From Solirubrobacter soli DSM 22325 (GTDB lineage Bacteria; Actinomycetota; Thermoleophilia; Solirubrobacterales; Solirubrobacteraceae), in contig NZ_AUIK01000020.1 in NCBI RefSeq assembly GCF_000423665.1, forward strand, positions 124,001 through 188,000: a stretch of DNA of 64,000 nucleotides. The letters run 5' to 3'. The notes beneath the pieces were generated by a model. That model saw only the letters and a program-made list of their open reading frames with translations, was not told the DNA's origin and did not search any database. Within the stretch, counting starts at the first letter, position 1, and each line of letters opens with the position of its first letter. The translations under genes were made by a program, and so were the position numbers. This document shows positions 53,104-60,386 of the stretch, in pieces.

Positions 53104-55272
53104 ATGGCACACAAGCGGCTTGCCGCCGCCCGGTCAACACTGGGCAGCGCCTATGACATCGTCATCGTCGGCTCCGGCTACGGCGGGGCGGTGACCGCGG
53201 CCAGGCTCGGCTGCGCGAACCAGCGCGACGGCCGAGGCCTGAGGATCGCGGTCCTCGAACGCGGCGCGGAGCGCCGTCCCGTGCAGGCCCCGGAGAACCA
53301 GGCCGCGTTGCTCGAGCAGCTGCGCACCGACGAGAACCCACTCGGCTTCTACGACATCCGGCGGTTCGACACCGTCGACGTGATCCAGGGCTGCGCGCTC
53401 GGCGGTACCTCGCTGAACAACATGAACGTGGCGATCGTGCCCGATCGAGAGGTGTTCCAGGAGTCCTGGCCGGCCGCGATCCGCGACGACGAGGCCCTGG
53501 ACGAGTACTACGCGCGGGCCCGGCGGATGCTCGACCCGGTGCCGTGGCGGGACGGACGGGCGCTGCGCAAGACCGCGGTGTTCGACGCGATCGCCGACCG
53601 CGCCGGAACCGCCGGGGAGACGCTGGAGATCGCGGTCAGCGCGGAGGACCGCGTCACCCGCTACGGCGTCGAGCGCCACGCCTGCGTGAACTGCGGCGAC
53701 TGCTGCATGGGCTGCAGCTACGGCGCCAAGAACTCGCTGCCCACCAACTACCTCCCGATGGCGCGCCATTTCGGCGTCGAGCTGTTCACGGGCGTCGAGG
53801 TCGATCGCGTCGAGGCGGACGCCGAGGAGGGCTACCGCCTCGTCTGCCGCGTCCGCAGCGGGGCGACCGGGACGAGCGAGCGCCGCCGCACGATCACCGC
53901 GCGCCGCGTGGTCCTCTCGGCCGGGTCTCTGGGGAGCACCGGCATCCTGCTGCGGTCACGGTCCGCGGGCTTGTCGCTCTCCGAACGGCTCGGGCACCAG
54001 TTCAGCGGGAACGGCGACAACTTCAGCTTCGCGTACAACACCGACGAACGGACGGACGCCCAGGGGTTCGGGCGCGAGACCGGCGCGCGGAGCGCGGTGG
54101 TCGCCGGCCCGAGCATCACGTCGATGATGCGCTTCGGAGGCGAGGAGCTGCGCAGCCGGTTCGCGGTGCAGGATCTGACGGCGCCGCGGTCGCTCGTGGA
54201 CGTCTTCCGGCTCGGGTTCATCGGCCTCGACCTGCTCGAGCGCGACGGGCTCGCTCCCGACGCGCTCGGACGGCGGGCGCGTGACTTGCGGTTCAACACC
54301 GGCGGTGCCATGAACCATTCGCTGGGCTTCCTGCTCATGGGCCATGACCGGTCCGACGGGCGGATCGTGCTCGGCGACGACGGCGAGGTGCGGATCGACT
54401 GGCCGACCGCCCCGGACGACCGCATCTACACCGAGATGGACGACCTGCTGGAGCCCGCGGTCGAGGCGCTCGGCGGCTCCTACCTGCGCAACCCGGTGTG
54501 GAGCAGCCGCTGGCTGGGGAACAACCTGATCACGGCGCATCCGCTCGGCGGCTGCGCGACGGCCGACGACGCCGGCACAGGCGTCGTGGACGACGCCGGG
54601 CGCGTCTTCGACGGCCAGGGCGCGGTGCACCCCGGGCTGTACGTGATCGACGGGGCGGTCATCCCTCGGGCGCTCGGTGTCAATCCGTTCCTGACGATCT
54701 CGATGTTCGCGGAGCGCGCGGCCGAGCACCTCCGGCGCGAGCTGGAGCTGCCGGCGTATGACGTCGCGCTCGAGGGCGACGACCGGCTGCCGGGGGGCGC
54801 GGTCACCCGCTCGCCGAGCCCACCGGCGCCGCGGCCCGTCACGCTGCCGCGGCGCGACCACGCCGCCGCGCGCCACCTCGCGAGGCTGCGGGTGCTCGCC
54901 GCCGACGACGGGGCCGCCGCCCAGGACCAGACGCTGGCATGGATCGGCGAGCTCGGCGCGGGCCACGACGCGGATGCGCTGGCCGAGCTGTTCGCGCTGG
55001 GCGCGGCGCCGAGTGACACCGCGGGCGAGCGGAGGTTCGTGACCACGGTCGTGGGCCCGCTCGTCGACACCCCGGTGGGCTGGCTGTCACGGGTTCCGTC
55101 CGGCCCCGCGCGGGCGCTCGTCGCCGGGCGCTTGAAGGAGGAGCTGGCCGAGTTGGTGCCCGGCACGATGCTGGGACGCATGCTGCTCCCGCTGCCGCTC
55201 GCGGGCAACCTCACCGTGGGCTATTTCACGCTGCGACGCTCCACGGATCGCCGTCCTCGACACCGGCGATGA
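53104..55272 (+). CDS. GMC-family (cholesterol-oxidase-like) oxidoreductase
   Basis: A 722-aa flavoprotein. FAD motif IVIVGSGYGGAVTAARLG is at about 18-36, ALGGTSLNNMNVAI follows, then a Cys-rich CVNCGDCCMGCSYGAKNS (about 193-210) found in cholesterol-oxidase-like GMC proteins. The active-site His is in ITAHPLGGCATADD and the Asn in GVNPFLTISMFAERAA. Residues past about 560 form an extra helical domain beyond the usual end. It oxidises an alcohol, possibly a sterol-like or hydroxy-lipid substrate. It is divergent from the heme-enzyme operon with 75 bp between starts, and its end overlaps the lipase gene by 47 bp. An ATG at 53071 is an alternative start. Confidence 0.87.
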   Translation: MAHKRLAAARSTLGSAYDIVIVGSGYGGAVTAARLGCANQRDGRGLRIAVLERGAERRPVQAPENQAALLEQLRTDENPLGFYDIRRFDTVDVIQGCALGGTSLNNMNVAIVPDREVFQESWPAAIRDDEALDEYYARARRMLDPVPWRDGRALRKTAVFDAIADRAGTAGETLEIAVSAEDRVTRYGVERHACVNCGDCCMGCSYGAKNSLPTNYLPMARHFGVELFTGVEVDRVEADAEEGYRLVCRVRSGATGTSERRRTITARRVVLSAGSLGSTGILLRSRSAGLSLSERLGHQFSGNGDNFSFAYNTDERTDAQGFGRETGARSAVVAGPSITSMMRFGGEELRSRFAVQDLTAPRSLVDVFRLGFIGLDLLERDGLAPDALGRRARDLRFNTGGAMNHSLGFLLMGHDRSDGRIVLGDDGEVRIDWPTAPDDRIYTEMDDLLEPAVEALGGSYLRNPVWSSRWLGNNLITAHPLGGCATADDAGTGVVDDAGRVFDGQGAVHPGLYVIDGAVIPRALGVNPFLTISMFAERAAEHLRRELELPAYDVALEGDDRLPGGAVTRSPSPPAPRPVTLPRRDHAAARHLARLRVLAADDGAAAQDQTLAWIGELGAGHDADALAELFALGAAPSDTAGERRFVTTVVGPLVDTPVGWLSRVPSGPARALVAGRLKEELAELVPGTMLGRMLLPLPLAGNLTVGYFTLRRSTDRRPRHRR

Positions 55273-56389
55273 ACCGGCGCGCGTCCTCGCGACCGAGTTC
55301 GATCAGGCGGTCGGCGAACACGCGCTCGAAGAACAGGAAGCTCAGCAGGTCGCCGCGCGTCGCGTTGCGTCCGGCCGAGACGAGGCGGCCGAGTGACGCG
55401 AGGTCGCGGGACTCGGGATCCATCACGGACCCGACGCCCGAGAAGCACTCCTCGTAGACCTTCTGCGCGATCTCACCGATCGCCAGCCGACCCTTCGGGG
55501 CGACGAGGATGTACGGGATCACGTCCTGACCCGCCGTCTGGTTGCGGGCGGCGAGCGTCGCGACGTCCTGGAGGAGCTGGTCGGTGAGCAGCGGCTGCAT
55601 GAACTGGGCGACGCCGTCGAACACGTCCGGCTCGCGCCTGGGGTCCGCGTCCGGATCGACGCTCGAGTTCAGCGCCGCCACCACGACGCGCCGCGCCCCG
55701 AGCTTGAGCGCCGGCTTGATCGGCGTGTTCAAGCGCGTGCCGCCGTCCCCGTACCAGCCGTACCCTGGGCCGTCGACATCGACCGCCGGGAAGAAGACCG
55801 GGATCGCGGCCGACGCGCGCACGTGGACGGCGTCCAGCGGCGTGGCCTCGTACCGGATCGCGCGCTTGTCGTCGCGCTCGACGCGCAGGCTCGTGTCGTG
55901 GCTCTGATGGAACGCGACGCTCTCACCGGTCGCGTACGAGGTCGCCACGACCGCGATGCTCGACAGCTGGTTCGCCTCGACGTTGCGCTGGAGCTGATCG
56001 AAGTCGATCTTCTCGCCGATCGTCGCCTTCATCGGCGCGTTGCCGAGCAGGCTCCGCACCGTCCCGCACGGGATCCTCGCCACCTCGCTGATGTAGGTCA
56101 CCAGGCGCGCGACTTGATCGACCGATACCAGCGGACCGCAGATGTCCGAGTAGCGGACCCCGCGCCAGAGCTCGATGCCACGCTCCATGGCCTCATCCGC
56201 GGGCTCATGCATGGTCGACGCGATGAAGGTGCCGTTGAGCGCGCCGATGCTCGTTCCCACGATGATCCCGGGCCGCTCCCCGCGGGCATCGAGGAACGGC
56301 AGCAGCTCGCGCAGGACGCCGACCTCGTAGGCGCCGCGGGCGCCGCCACCGGCGAGGACCAGCGCGATCTCCGGATTGGCGGGCGTCAT
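55226..56389 (-). CDS. patatin-like phospholipase
   Basis: A 387-aa lipid acyl hydrolase. The oxyanion loop is GGGARGAYE (14-22), the nucleophile S47 is in GTSIG (45-49) and the dyad Asp D215 is in WYGDGGTRLNTP. No signal peptide or Tat motif is seen, so it acts at the cytosolic face of the membrane. It would release free fatty acid from phospholipid, the natural substrate for the dioxygenase downstream in the proposed pathway. GAGAGGAA about eight bases upstream supports the ATG. It is the second gene of an LmbU-lipase unit, with an 18-bp palindrome in the 44-bp gap. Confidence 0.92.
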   Translation of the reverse strand: MTPANPEIALVLAGGGARGAYEVGVLRELLPFLDARGERPGIIVGTSIGALNGTFIASTMHEPADEAMERGIELWRGVRYSDICGPLVSVDQVARLVTYISEVARIPCGTVRSLLGNAPMKATIGEKIDFDQLQRNVEANQLSSIAVVATSYATGESVAFHQSHDTSLRVERDDKRAIRYEATPLDAVHVRASAAIPVFFPAVDVDGPGYGWYGDGGTRLNTPIKPALKLGARRVVVAALNSSVDPDADPRREPDVFDGVAQFMQPLLTDQLLQDVATLAARNQTAGQDVIPYILVAPKGRLAIGEIAQKVYEECFSGVGSVMDPESRDLASLGRLVSAGRNATRGDLLSFLFFERVFADRLIELGREDARRFIAGVEDGDPWSVAA

Positions 56390-56412
56390 CAGCGGTTCCT
56401 CTCACTTCGGAA

Positions 56413-56430
56413 TGTCCCGCCGGCGGGACA
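56413..56430. promoter_or_regulatory. 18-bp perfect palindrome between LmbU-family and lipase genes
   Basis: TGTCCCGCC-GGCGGGACA is fully symmetric. It lies 3 bp past the stop codon of the LmbU-family gene and 24 bp before the lipase ATG. Its centre is CGCCGGCG (56418-56425), the motif I recall as the LmbU binding core in lincomycin producers. A hairpin terminator is the alternative, but the absence of a loop favours a protein-binding site. Confidence 0.6.
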
Positions 56431-56433
56431 CGG

Positions 56434-56982
56434 TCAAGCCGCCGCCGGGAGATCGCACAACAGCGTGTCCACGGCGTCGTCCACGGCCCGCATGAGCAGC
56501 TCGGACAGATCGCAGTGCGCGACCGCGGCCGCTTCACGCCAGCGACGCTCGCGCTCAGGGGTGATGCGCACGCTCACGGTGACGTCGGCCTCGAGACCAT
56601 GCGCTTCGCGCCGCGCGGCCGCCATCTGCCGGCGCAGCTCGGCACGCGACCACCCGAGCGTCTCGCTACGGGCCAGCCACAGGTCCTGCTCGGCTTCGTG
56701 GAGCGCCGCGACCTGCGCGTGATGCTGAAGGCTGAGCGCGCGGCGCCGTCGCGAGCTCGGGAAGCGCCGAGCGACCCACGCGTAGTTGCGCAGTGTCTTG
56801 TACTCGACGTTGGTCGCTTCGAGCGCCTTCCTGTACCGGTCGCCGTAGGTGTCCTGGCCGAACACGATCCAGTCTCCCAACGCCCACGCGGAGCCGTCCG
56901 AGATGCGTGCCAGACGGCAGCCCAGCTCCGCCCATTCCGCGAATGACATGCCGCTGCGCGGCCGCAGCTGGTCGTTCGCCAC
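56434..56982 (-). CDS. LmbU-family transcriptional regulator
   Basis: A 182-aa regulator of the LmbU family, cluster-situated activators of lincomycin, novobiocin and related pathways. The family core is visible: ISDGSAWALGDWIVFGQDTYG (about 27-47), YKTLRNYAWVARRFPSSRRR (61-80), LSLQHHAQVAALHEAEQDLW (83-102) and LGWSRAELRRQM (109-120). The C-terminal 50 residues, beginning VTVSVRITPERERRWREAAA, look like a ribbon-helix-helix segment, an addition I would not expect in LmbU itself. It is followed by the lipase gene and divergent from the 57132 trio, so it probably controls the surrounding lipid-oxidation genes. Confidence 0.85.
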   Translation of the reverse strand: MANDQLRPRSGMSFAEWAELGCRLARISDGSAWALGDWIVFGQDTYGDRYRKALEATNVEYKTLRNYAWVARRFPSSRRRRALSLQHHAQVAALHEAEQDLWLARSETLGWSRAELRRQMAAARREAHGLEADVTVSVRITPERERRWREAAAVAHCDLSELLMRAVDDAVDTLLCDLPAAA

Positions 56983-57060
56983 AGGACATCTCTACCAGTT
57001 GCTCGTCGGTCCGGTCAAGCCGTTGTGTCGTGTATTTCTCACCTGCCACAGGCGCTCTCT

Positions 57061-57087
57061 GACAGTGTCATTAACATCATGCGACAC
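57061..57087. promoter_or_regulatory. GACA-G-TGTC palindrome with a matching GTGTC/GACAC pair
   Basis: GACAGTGTC (57061-57069) is symmetric around G, and GTGTC (57065-57069) recurs inverted as GACAC (57083-57087) 13 bp on. The elements lie in the 149-bp divergent promoter region between the LmbU-family gene and the 57132 gene. Confidence 0.35.
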
Positions 57088-57131
57088 CGAAAAACAGTGA
57101 GTCACCGACCCTCGCGCTTTGGAGGTCAACC

Positions 57132-57542
57132 TTGAGCGTCAGCATCCCGCAGCCGTTCCGTGCGCGGGTCGAAGGACCGATCGGTCCCGTGAGCTTCAGC
57201 GGGATTCCCAACAGCTTCTCATTGAAGATCCTGGACCCGATCCCCAAGGTCACCGCCGCGCTTGACGCGTTGACGACGGACTCCAAGGTTCGCATCGACC
57301 CGCTCACGACGGACTCGACGGTTCGCATCGACCCGCTCACGACGAACTCCAGCGTGCGCGTCGAGCCGCTCGACATCGGGCTGTCGCTGGACAAGATCCC
57401 GGACATCCGCGCCCACCTGCCGGCCCACTTCTCGCTCTGCCTGCGCGTGCTCGGCGTCCCGCTGCTCTCGATCTCACTCGGCGGCGAAGCCCAGGTGATC
57501 ACCGAGCCGTACCGGCCCGGACCCTGCGAGCGGTGCGGGTGA
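57132..57542 (+). CDS. 136-aa protein with three 11-residue tandem repeats
   Basis: Unknown function. A TTG start at 57132 is decided by GGAGGT six bases upstream; no ATG or GTG is available nearby. Residues 45-77 are three 11-aa repeats of the form D-P-L-T-T-D-S-x-V-R-I, followed by a degenerate fourth (EPLDIGL). The alternating hydrophobic pattern suggests stacked beta strands. The chain ends with a CERCG knuckle. It heads a three-gene operon divergent from the LmbU-family gene, so it is plausibly part of the same regulon. Confidence 0.65.
   Translation: MSVSIPQPFRARVEGPIGPVSFSGIPNSFSLKILDPIPKVTAALDALTTDSKVRIDPLTTDSTVRIDPLTTNSSVRVEPLDIGLSLDKIPDIRAHLPAHFSLCLRVLGVPLLSISLGGEAQVITEPYRPGPCERCG
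57264..57362 (+). repeat. three tandem 33-bp coding repeats
   Basis: Units 57264-57296, 57297-57329 and 57330-57362 encode the 11-residue repeats of the 57132 gene. Units two and one are nearly identical over their last two thirds (ACGACGGACTC then GGTTCGCATC), pointing to recent duplication. Confidence 0.85.
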
Positions 57543-57548
57543 GAACTG

Positions 57549-58253
57549 ATGGTCGTTCGCTTCCACGGGCCGCCGTCGGCCCTCTCGGCATTGGTCCCGG
57601 ACGCGGTGCTCGGCGCGCCCGAGGCGCCACTGGCCGCCCGGCTCGCGCCACCCGGCGACGAGCGCGGCGCGACCGCCTTGGAGGACCTGGACGTGCACCA
57701 CGCGCCGGCCGGACGCGGCGCGCAGTGGCTCTCGCTCTCGCTGCCCGAGGACCTCGCGCCCGGGCTCTATCGGGGCACCGTCCTCGTCGACGGCACCGAG
57801 CTCGAGATGACCGTCTCGATCGCCGCCGAGCTCAACGTCCTCGTGTCGCCGCCCTTCATCCAGGCGCGCGCCGCGCCGGGCGCGACGCTGACTGAGACCT
57901 TCACGATCGCCAACACCGGGAACGTCCGGTTCGACGTGCCCCGCACGGGCGCGTTCGGCCTCGCCGAGCAGGACAGCCTCGACACCGCGATCGGCATGGC
58001 GATGCGCTCGGACGTCGAGGGCGAAGCGCGGCTCGGCCGACTGGCCGACGAGCTCGCGGACCGGCACGGCGGGCTCGTCATCGTCAGCTATGGCGAGGGC
58101 CGGGGCGCGCTCGAGCCCGGCGACGCGCGCGACCTGACGGCGAAGTTCAGGCTCCCCACGGAGCTCAAGCCGGGACGGCAGTACTACGGCATGTGGCAGC
58201 TGGCGAACGCGAGCAGCCGGATCGAGATCGACACCGAGGAGGCGGCCAAGTGA
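57549..58253 (+). CDS. uncharacterised beta-sandwich protein (234 aa)
   Basis: A soluble protein with no signal peptide. GLYRGTVLVDGTELEMTVSIAAELNVLVSPPFIQARAAPGATLTETFTIANTGNVRFDVP is an Ig-like/NEW3-type pattern of two stacked beta domains joined at about residue 100. A later FRLPTELKPGRQYYGMWQLANAS repeats the style. It lies 6 bp after the repeat protein and overlaps the next gene (GTGA). I cannot assign a function; a scaffold or carrier for the neighbouring enzymes is conceivable. Confidence 0.62.
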   Translation: MVVRFHGPPSALSALVPDAVLGAPEAPLAARLAPPGDERGATALEDLDVHHAPAGRGAQWLSLSLPEDLAPGLYRGTVLVDGTELEMTVSIAAELNVLVSPPFIQARAAPGATLTETFTIANTGNVRFDVPRTGAFGLAEQDSLDTAIGMAMRSDVEGEARLGRLADELADRHGGLVIVSYGEGRGALEPGDARDLTAKFRLPTELKPGRQYYGMWQLANASSRIEIDTEEAAK

Positions 58254-58723
58254 TCGCGCACCTGATCAGACGGTTCACACGTCACGACGAGATCCCGCCG
58301 CCGTGCTGGCTGCCGCGAGAGCTCGGACCGCTGCGGACCTGCGCCCGCGCCGGCCACAAGGCCACGATCTCGCTCCGCATCGAGAACGCCGACGTCGCGG
58401 CGCGCACGTTCACGATCGAGACCAGCGGCGACGACAGCGACACGACAGTGTCATCGGCGTCGGTCCCGATCGAGCCGTATGAGCGCGCGACCGTCACGAT
58501 CACGGTCGCGCTCCCCTTGAGCGCGCGACCGGGAAGCCGACGCGAGGTCCTCGTGTGGGTGCGTGGATGCCACACGCACGTGCTGCGCTGGACGCTCGAG
58601 GTCTCCCGTCACGACTCGCGCTGTGTGAAGCCGGTGGCGGTGCGCGATCACCGTGACTTCACCCATCACTGGTATGACCACTTTTACTGTGAACACCCAT
58701 GCGGTCTTCCCAGTAACTCGTGA
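58250..58723 (+). CDS. uncharacterised beta-sandwich protein with Cys/His-rich tail
   Basis: A 157-aa protein with a central Ig-like domain (KATISLRIENADVAARTFTIE, YERATVTITVALPLSARPG). The C-terminus is rich in His, Asp and Cys (DHRDFTHHWYDHFYCEHPCG), which could bind a metal such as Zn, Cu or Fe. The GTG start overlaps the upstream stop (GTGA). Its last 65 bp overlap the 3' end of the convergent FAD-oxidase gene. It is the third gene of the 57132 operon. Confidence 0.62.
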   Translation: MIAHLIRRFTRHDEIPPPCWLPRELGPLRTCARAGHKATISLRIENADVAARTFTIETSGDDSDTTVSSASVPIEPYERATVTITVALPLSARPGSRREVLVWVRGCHTHVLRWTLEVSRHDSRCVKPVAVRDHRDFTHHWYDHFYCEHPCGLPSNS

Positions 58724-60386
58724 GGAACGTGTCGTGCGGATCAAGTTGCTCACGTAGGGCGAGGAAGTCATCCCAGCGCGGGTACTGGTCCTTGAAGAAC
58801 TCCCGCCACTTCTCCCCGTCCGCGCCCGCGTAGATGGGCTGGAACTTGCCCCAGTGCAGCCGGAACTTGATGTCGGTCTTGTCGCGGAGGTGCTCCCAGA
58901 GCTCTTTGAAGATCCCGCGCTCGGGGGCGCCGTCGTTGAGCGCGAACCAGTAGGCGTTGAACCGGAACGCGCCGTCGCGCCATGGGCAATCGTCCGCCCG
59001 CGTCGTGTAGGCGGGGCTGAGCCACGAGTCGCTCGCCTTGGCGGCGTACGCCTCGAACGCGAACAGCCCGGTTCGACGGTAGGCCACGTGCTTGTCGTCG
59101 TCGCCGCTGAAGTACGTGCGCAGCTCCCGCATCAGCTTCGTGGCTTCTGAGAGCGGCACGAAGAGCTCGGTGAACGCGGTCGGGATGAAGACGTCGCTGA
59201 GCTCGTTGTCCATCGGCAACCCATGCCAGGCGCGATCGGTGAAGGGGCGCGCCGCACCCCTCCCCCGCCGGGGCTTGTCCAGGGGGCAGAACTTGTTCAG
59301 CAGCCCCGGGAAGACGTAGGGGATCAGGCGCGGCAAGGGCGCCTTCGTCCAGCGCTCGATGAGCCGGAAGACGGCCAGCGACAGCTTCGCGACCGCCGCG
59401 AACAGGATCCCGATCACGATGTCCATCTCACGCAGCTCGGCGTAGACGGCCTTCAGCTTCCATCTCGCCTTGCGGAGGTTGGTCGTGTTGCCGAGCAGCG
59501 TCAGCACGAAGCACAGCGCCAGCTGCTGGAGCATCGGTTTGCGGCCGAAGCGCCGGTAGGGGTTGATCTCCGAGTCCGCGAGCGGCGTGTCGAGCATTCG
59601 TGCCTGCCACACGACGACCCGTTCCGCCTTGCGCTGGGGCCACCATTCGATCCGCGCGAAGTCGGTCCGCTTCAGGAACTCCTCCAGCGAGAGGCCGCCG
59701 CGCTCCCCGAAGAGATCGATCTCGCAGTTCTCGATGGTCGTGACCACCTCCGTCCCGCTGATGTCGAACGTCGGTATGCAGTTGAAGGTGACCTGAGAGA
59801 CGACACCGAGGAGCCCGAGGTTGCCGAACATGGCCCCGAAGTGCGGGTCCCCCTTCTTGATGTCCAGGATGCGTCCGCCCCCGTCGATGATCCGGACGCC
59901 GGCCAGGGTGTCCTCGAACGAGTGCTTGATCGACCCGCCGGCGGACGCCGTGGCCATGAATCCGCTGACCGTCTGGTGGGTGATGCCGCCGACGTCGGCC
60001 AAGGTCCAATGGTGCTCCTGGTAGAGCCTGTGGAGCAGGCTCCGCTCGAGGGTGGCACCGCCCTCGCTCGGGTCCTCTCCGAGGTGGATGCCGGCGTCGG
60101 CGATGACGACGTGATCGCGCGCCGGGTCCAGCCGGAGCCCCCGGTAGCCGTCGAGCTGGACGCTGATGTCCTCGCCGGGCGGCGGCAGCTGCTCCAGGAT
60201 CCGGTTGGGATGATCTTCCGAGTGGTTCGCGTAGATCGCGCGCGAGCCCGAATGCGCGGCGCCCCGGACGCGGAGCTTGACCTTCCTCCGCAGGGCGCTC
60301 CCGACGAGGCCGACGAGCGCGCCCTCGCTCGCCGGATGCTCGAGCGTCCCGTACGACCGGTGGCGGCGTTGGAGCCAGAGCTTCAT
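58659..60386 (-). CDS. FAD-linked oxidase of the D-arabinono-1,4-lactone oxidase type
   Basis: A 575-aa flavoprotein of the VAO/PCMH superfamily. The FAD domain has VRGAAHSGSRA (His45, in the position of the covalent-FAD His), ADVGGITHQTVSGFMATASAGGSI (FAD loop) and VRIIDGGGRILDI. A weakly hydrophobic insert (about 280-340) includes LALCFVLTLLG. The C-terminus resembles ALO: DPHDTFLTSYWEDRMG. Such enzymes oxidise lactones or alditols with O2, making H2O2, which could fuel the peroxidases nearby. It overlaps the LuxR regulator upstream (ATGA) and the convergent 58250 gene. Confidence 0.83.
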   Translation of the reverse strand: MKLWLQRRHRSYGTLEHPASEGALVGLVGSALRRKVKLRVRGAAHSGSRAIYANHSEDHPNRILEQLPPPGEDISVQLDGYRGLRLDPARDHVVIADAGIHLGEDPSEGGATLERSLLHRLYQEHHWTLADVGGITHQTVSGFMATASAGGSIKHSFEDTLAGVRIIDGGGRILDIKKGDPHFGAMFGNLGLLGVVSQVTFNCIPTFDISGTEVVTTIENCEIDLFGERGGLSLEEFLKRTDFARIEWWPQRKAERVVVWQARMLDTPLADSEINPYRRFGRKPMLQQLALCFVLTLLGNTTNLRKARWKLKAVYAELREMDIVIGILFAAVAKLSLAVFRLIERWTKAPLPRLIPYVFPGLLNKFCPLDKPRRGRGAARPFTDRAWHGLPMDNELSDVFIPTAFTELFVPLSEATKLMRELRTYFSGDDDKHVAYRRTGLFAFEAYAAKASDSWLSPAYTTRADDCPWRDGAFRFNAYWFALNDGAPERGIFKELWEHLRDKTDIKFRLHWGKFQPIYAGADGEKWREFFKDQYPRWDDFLALREQLDPHDTFLTSYWEDRMGVHSKSGHTSDG

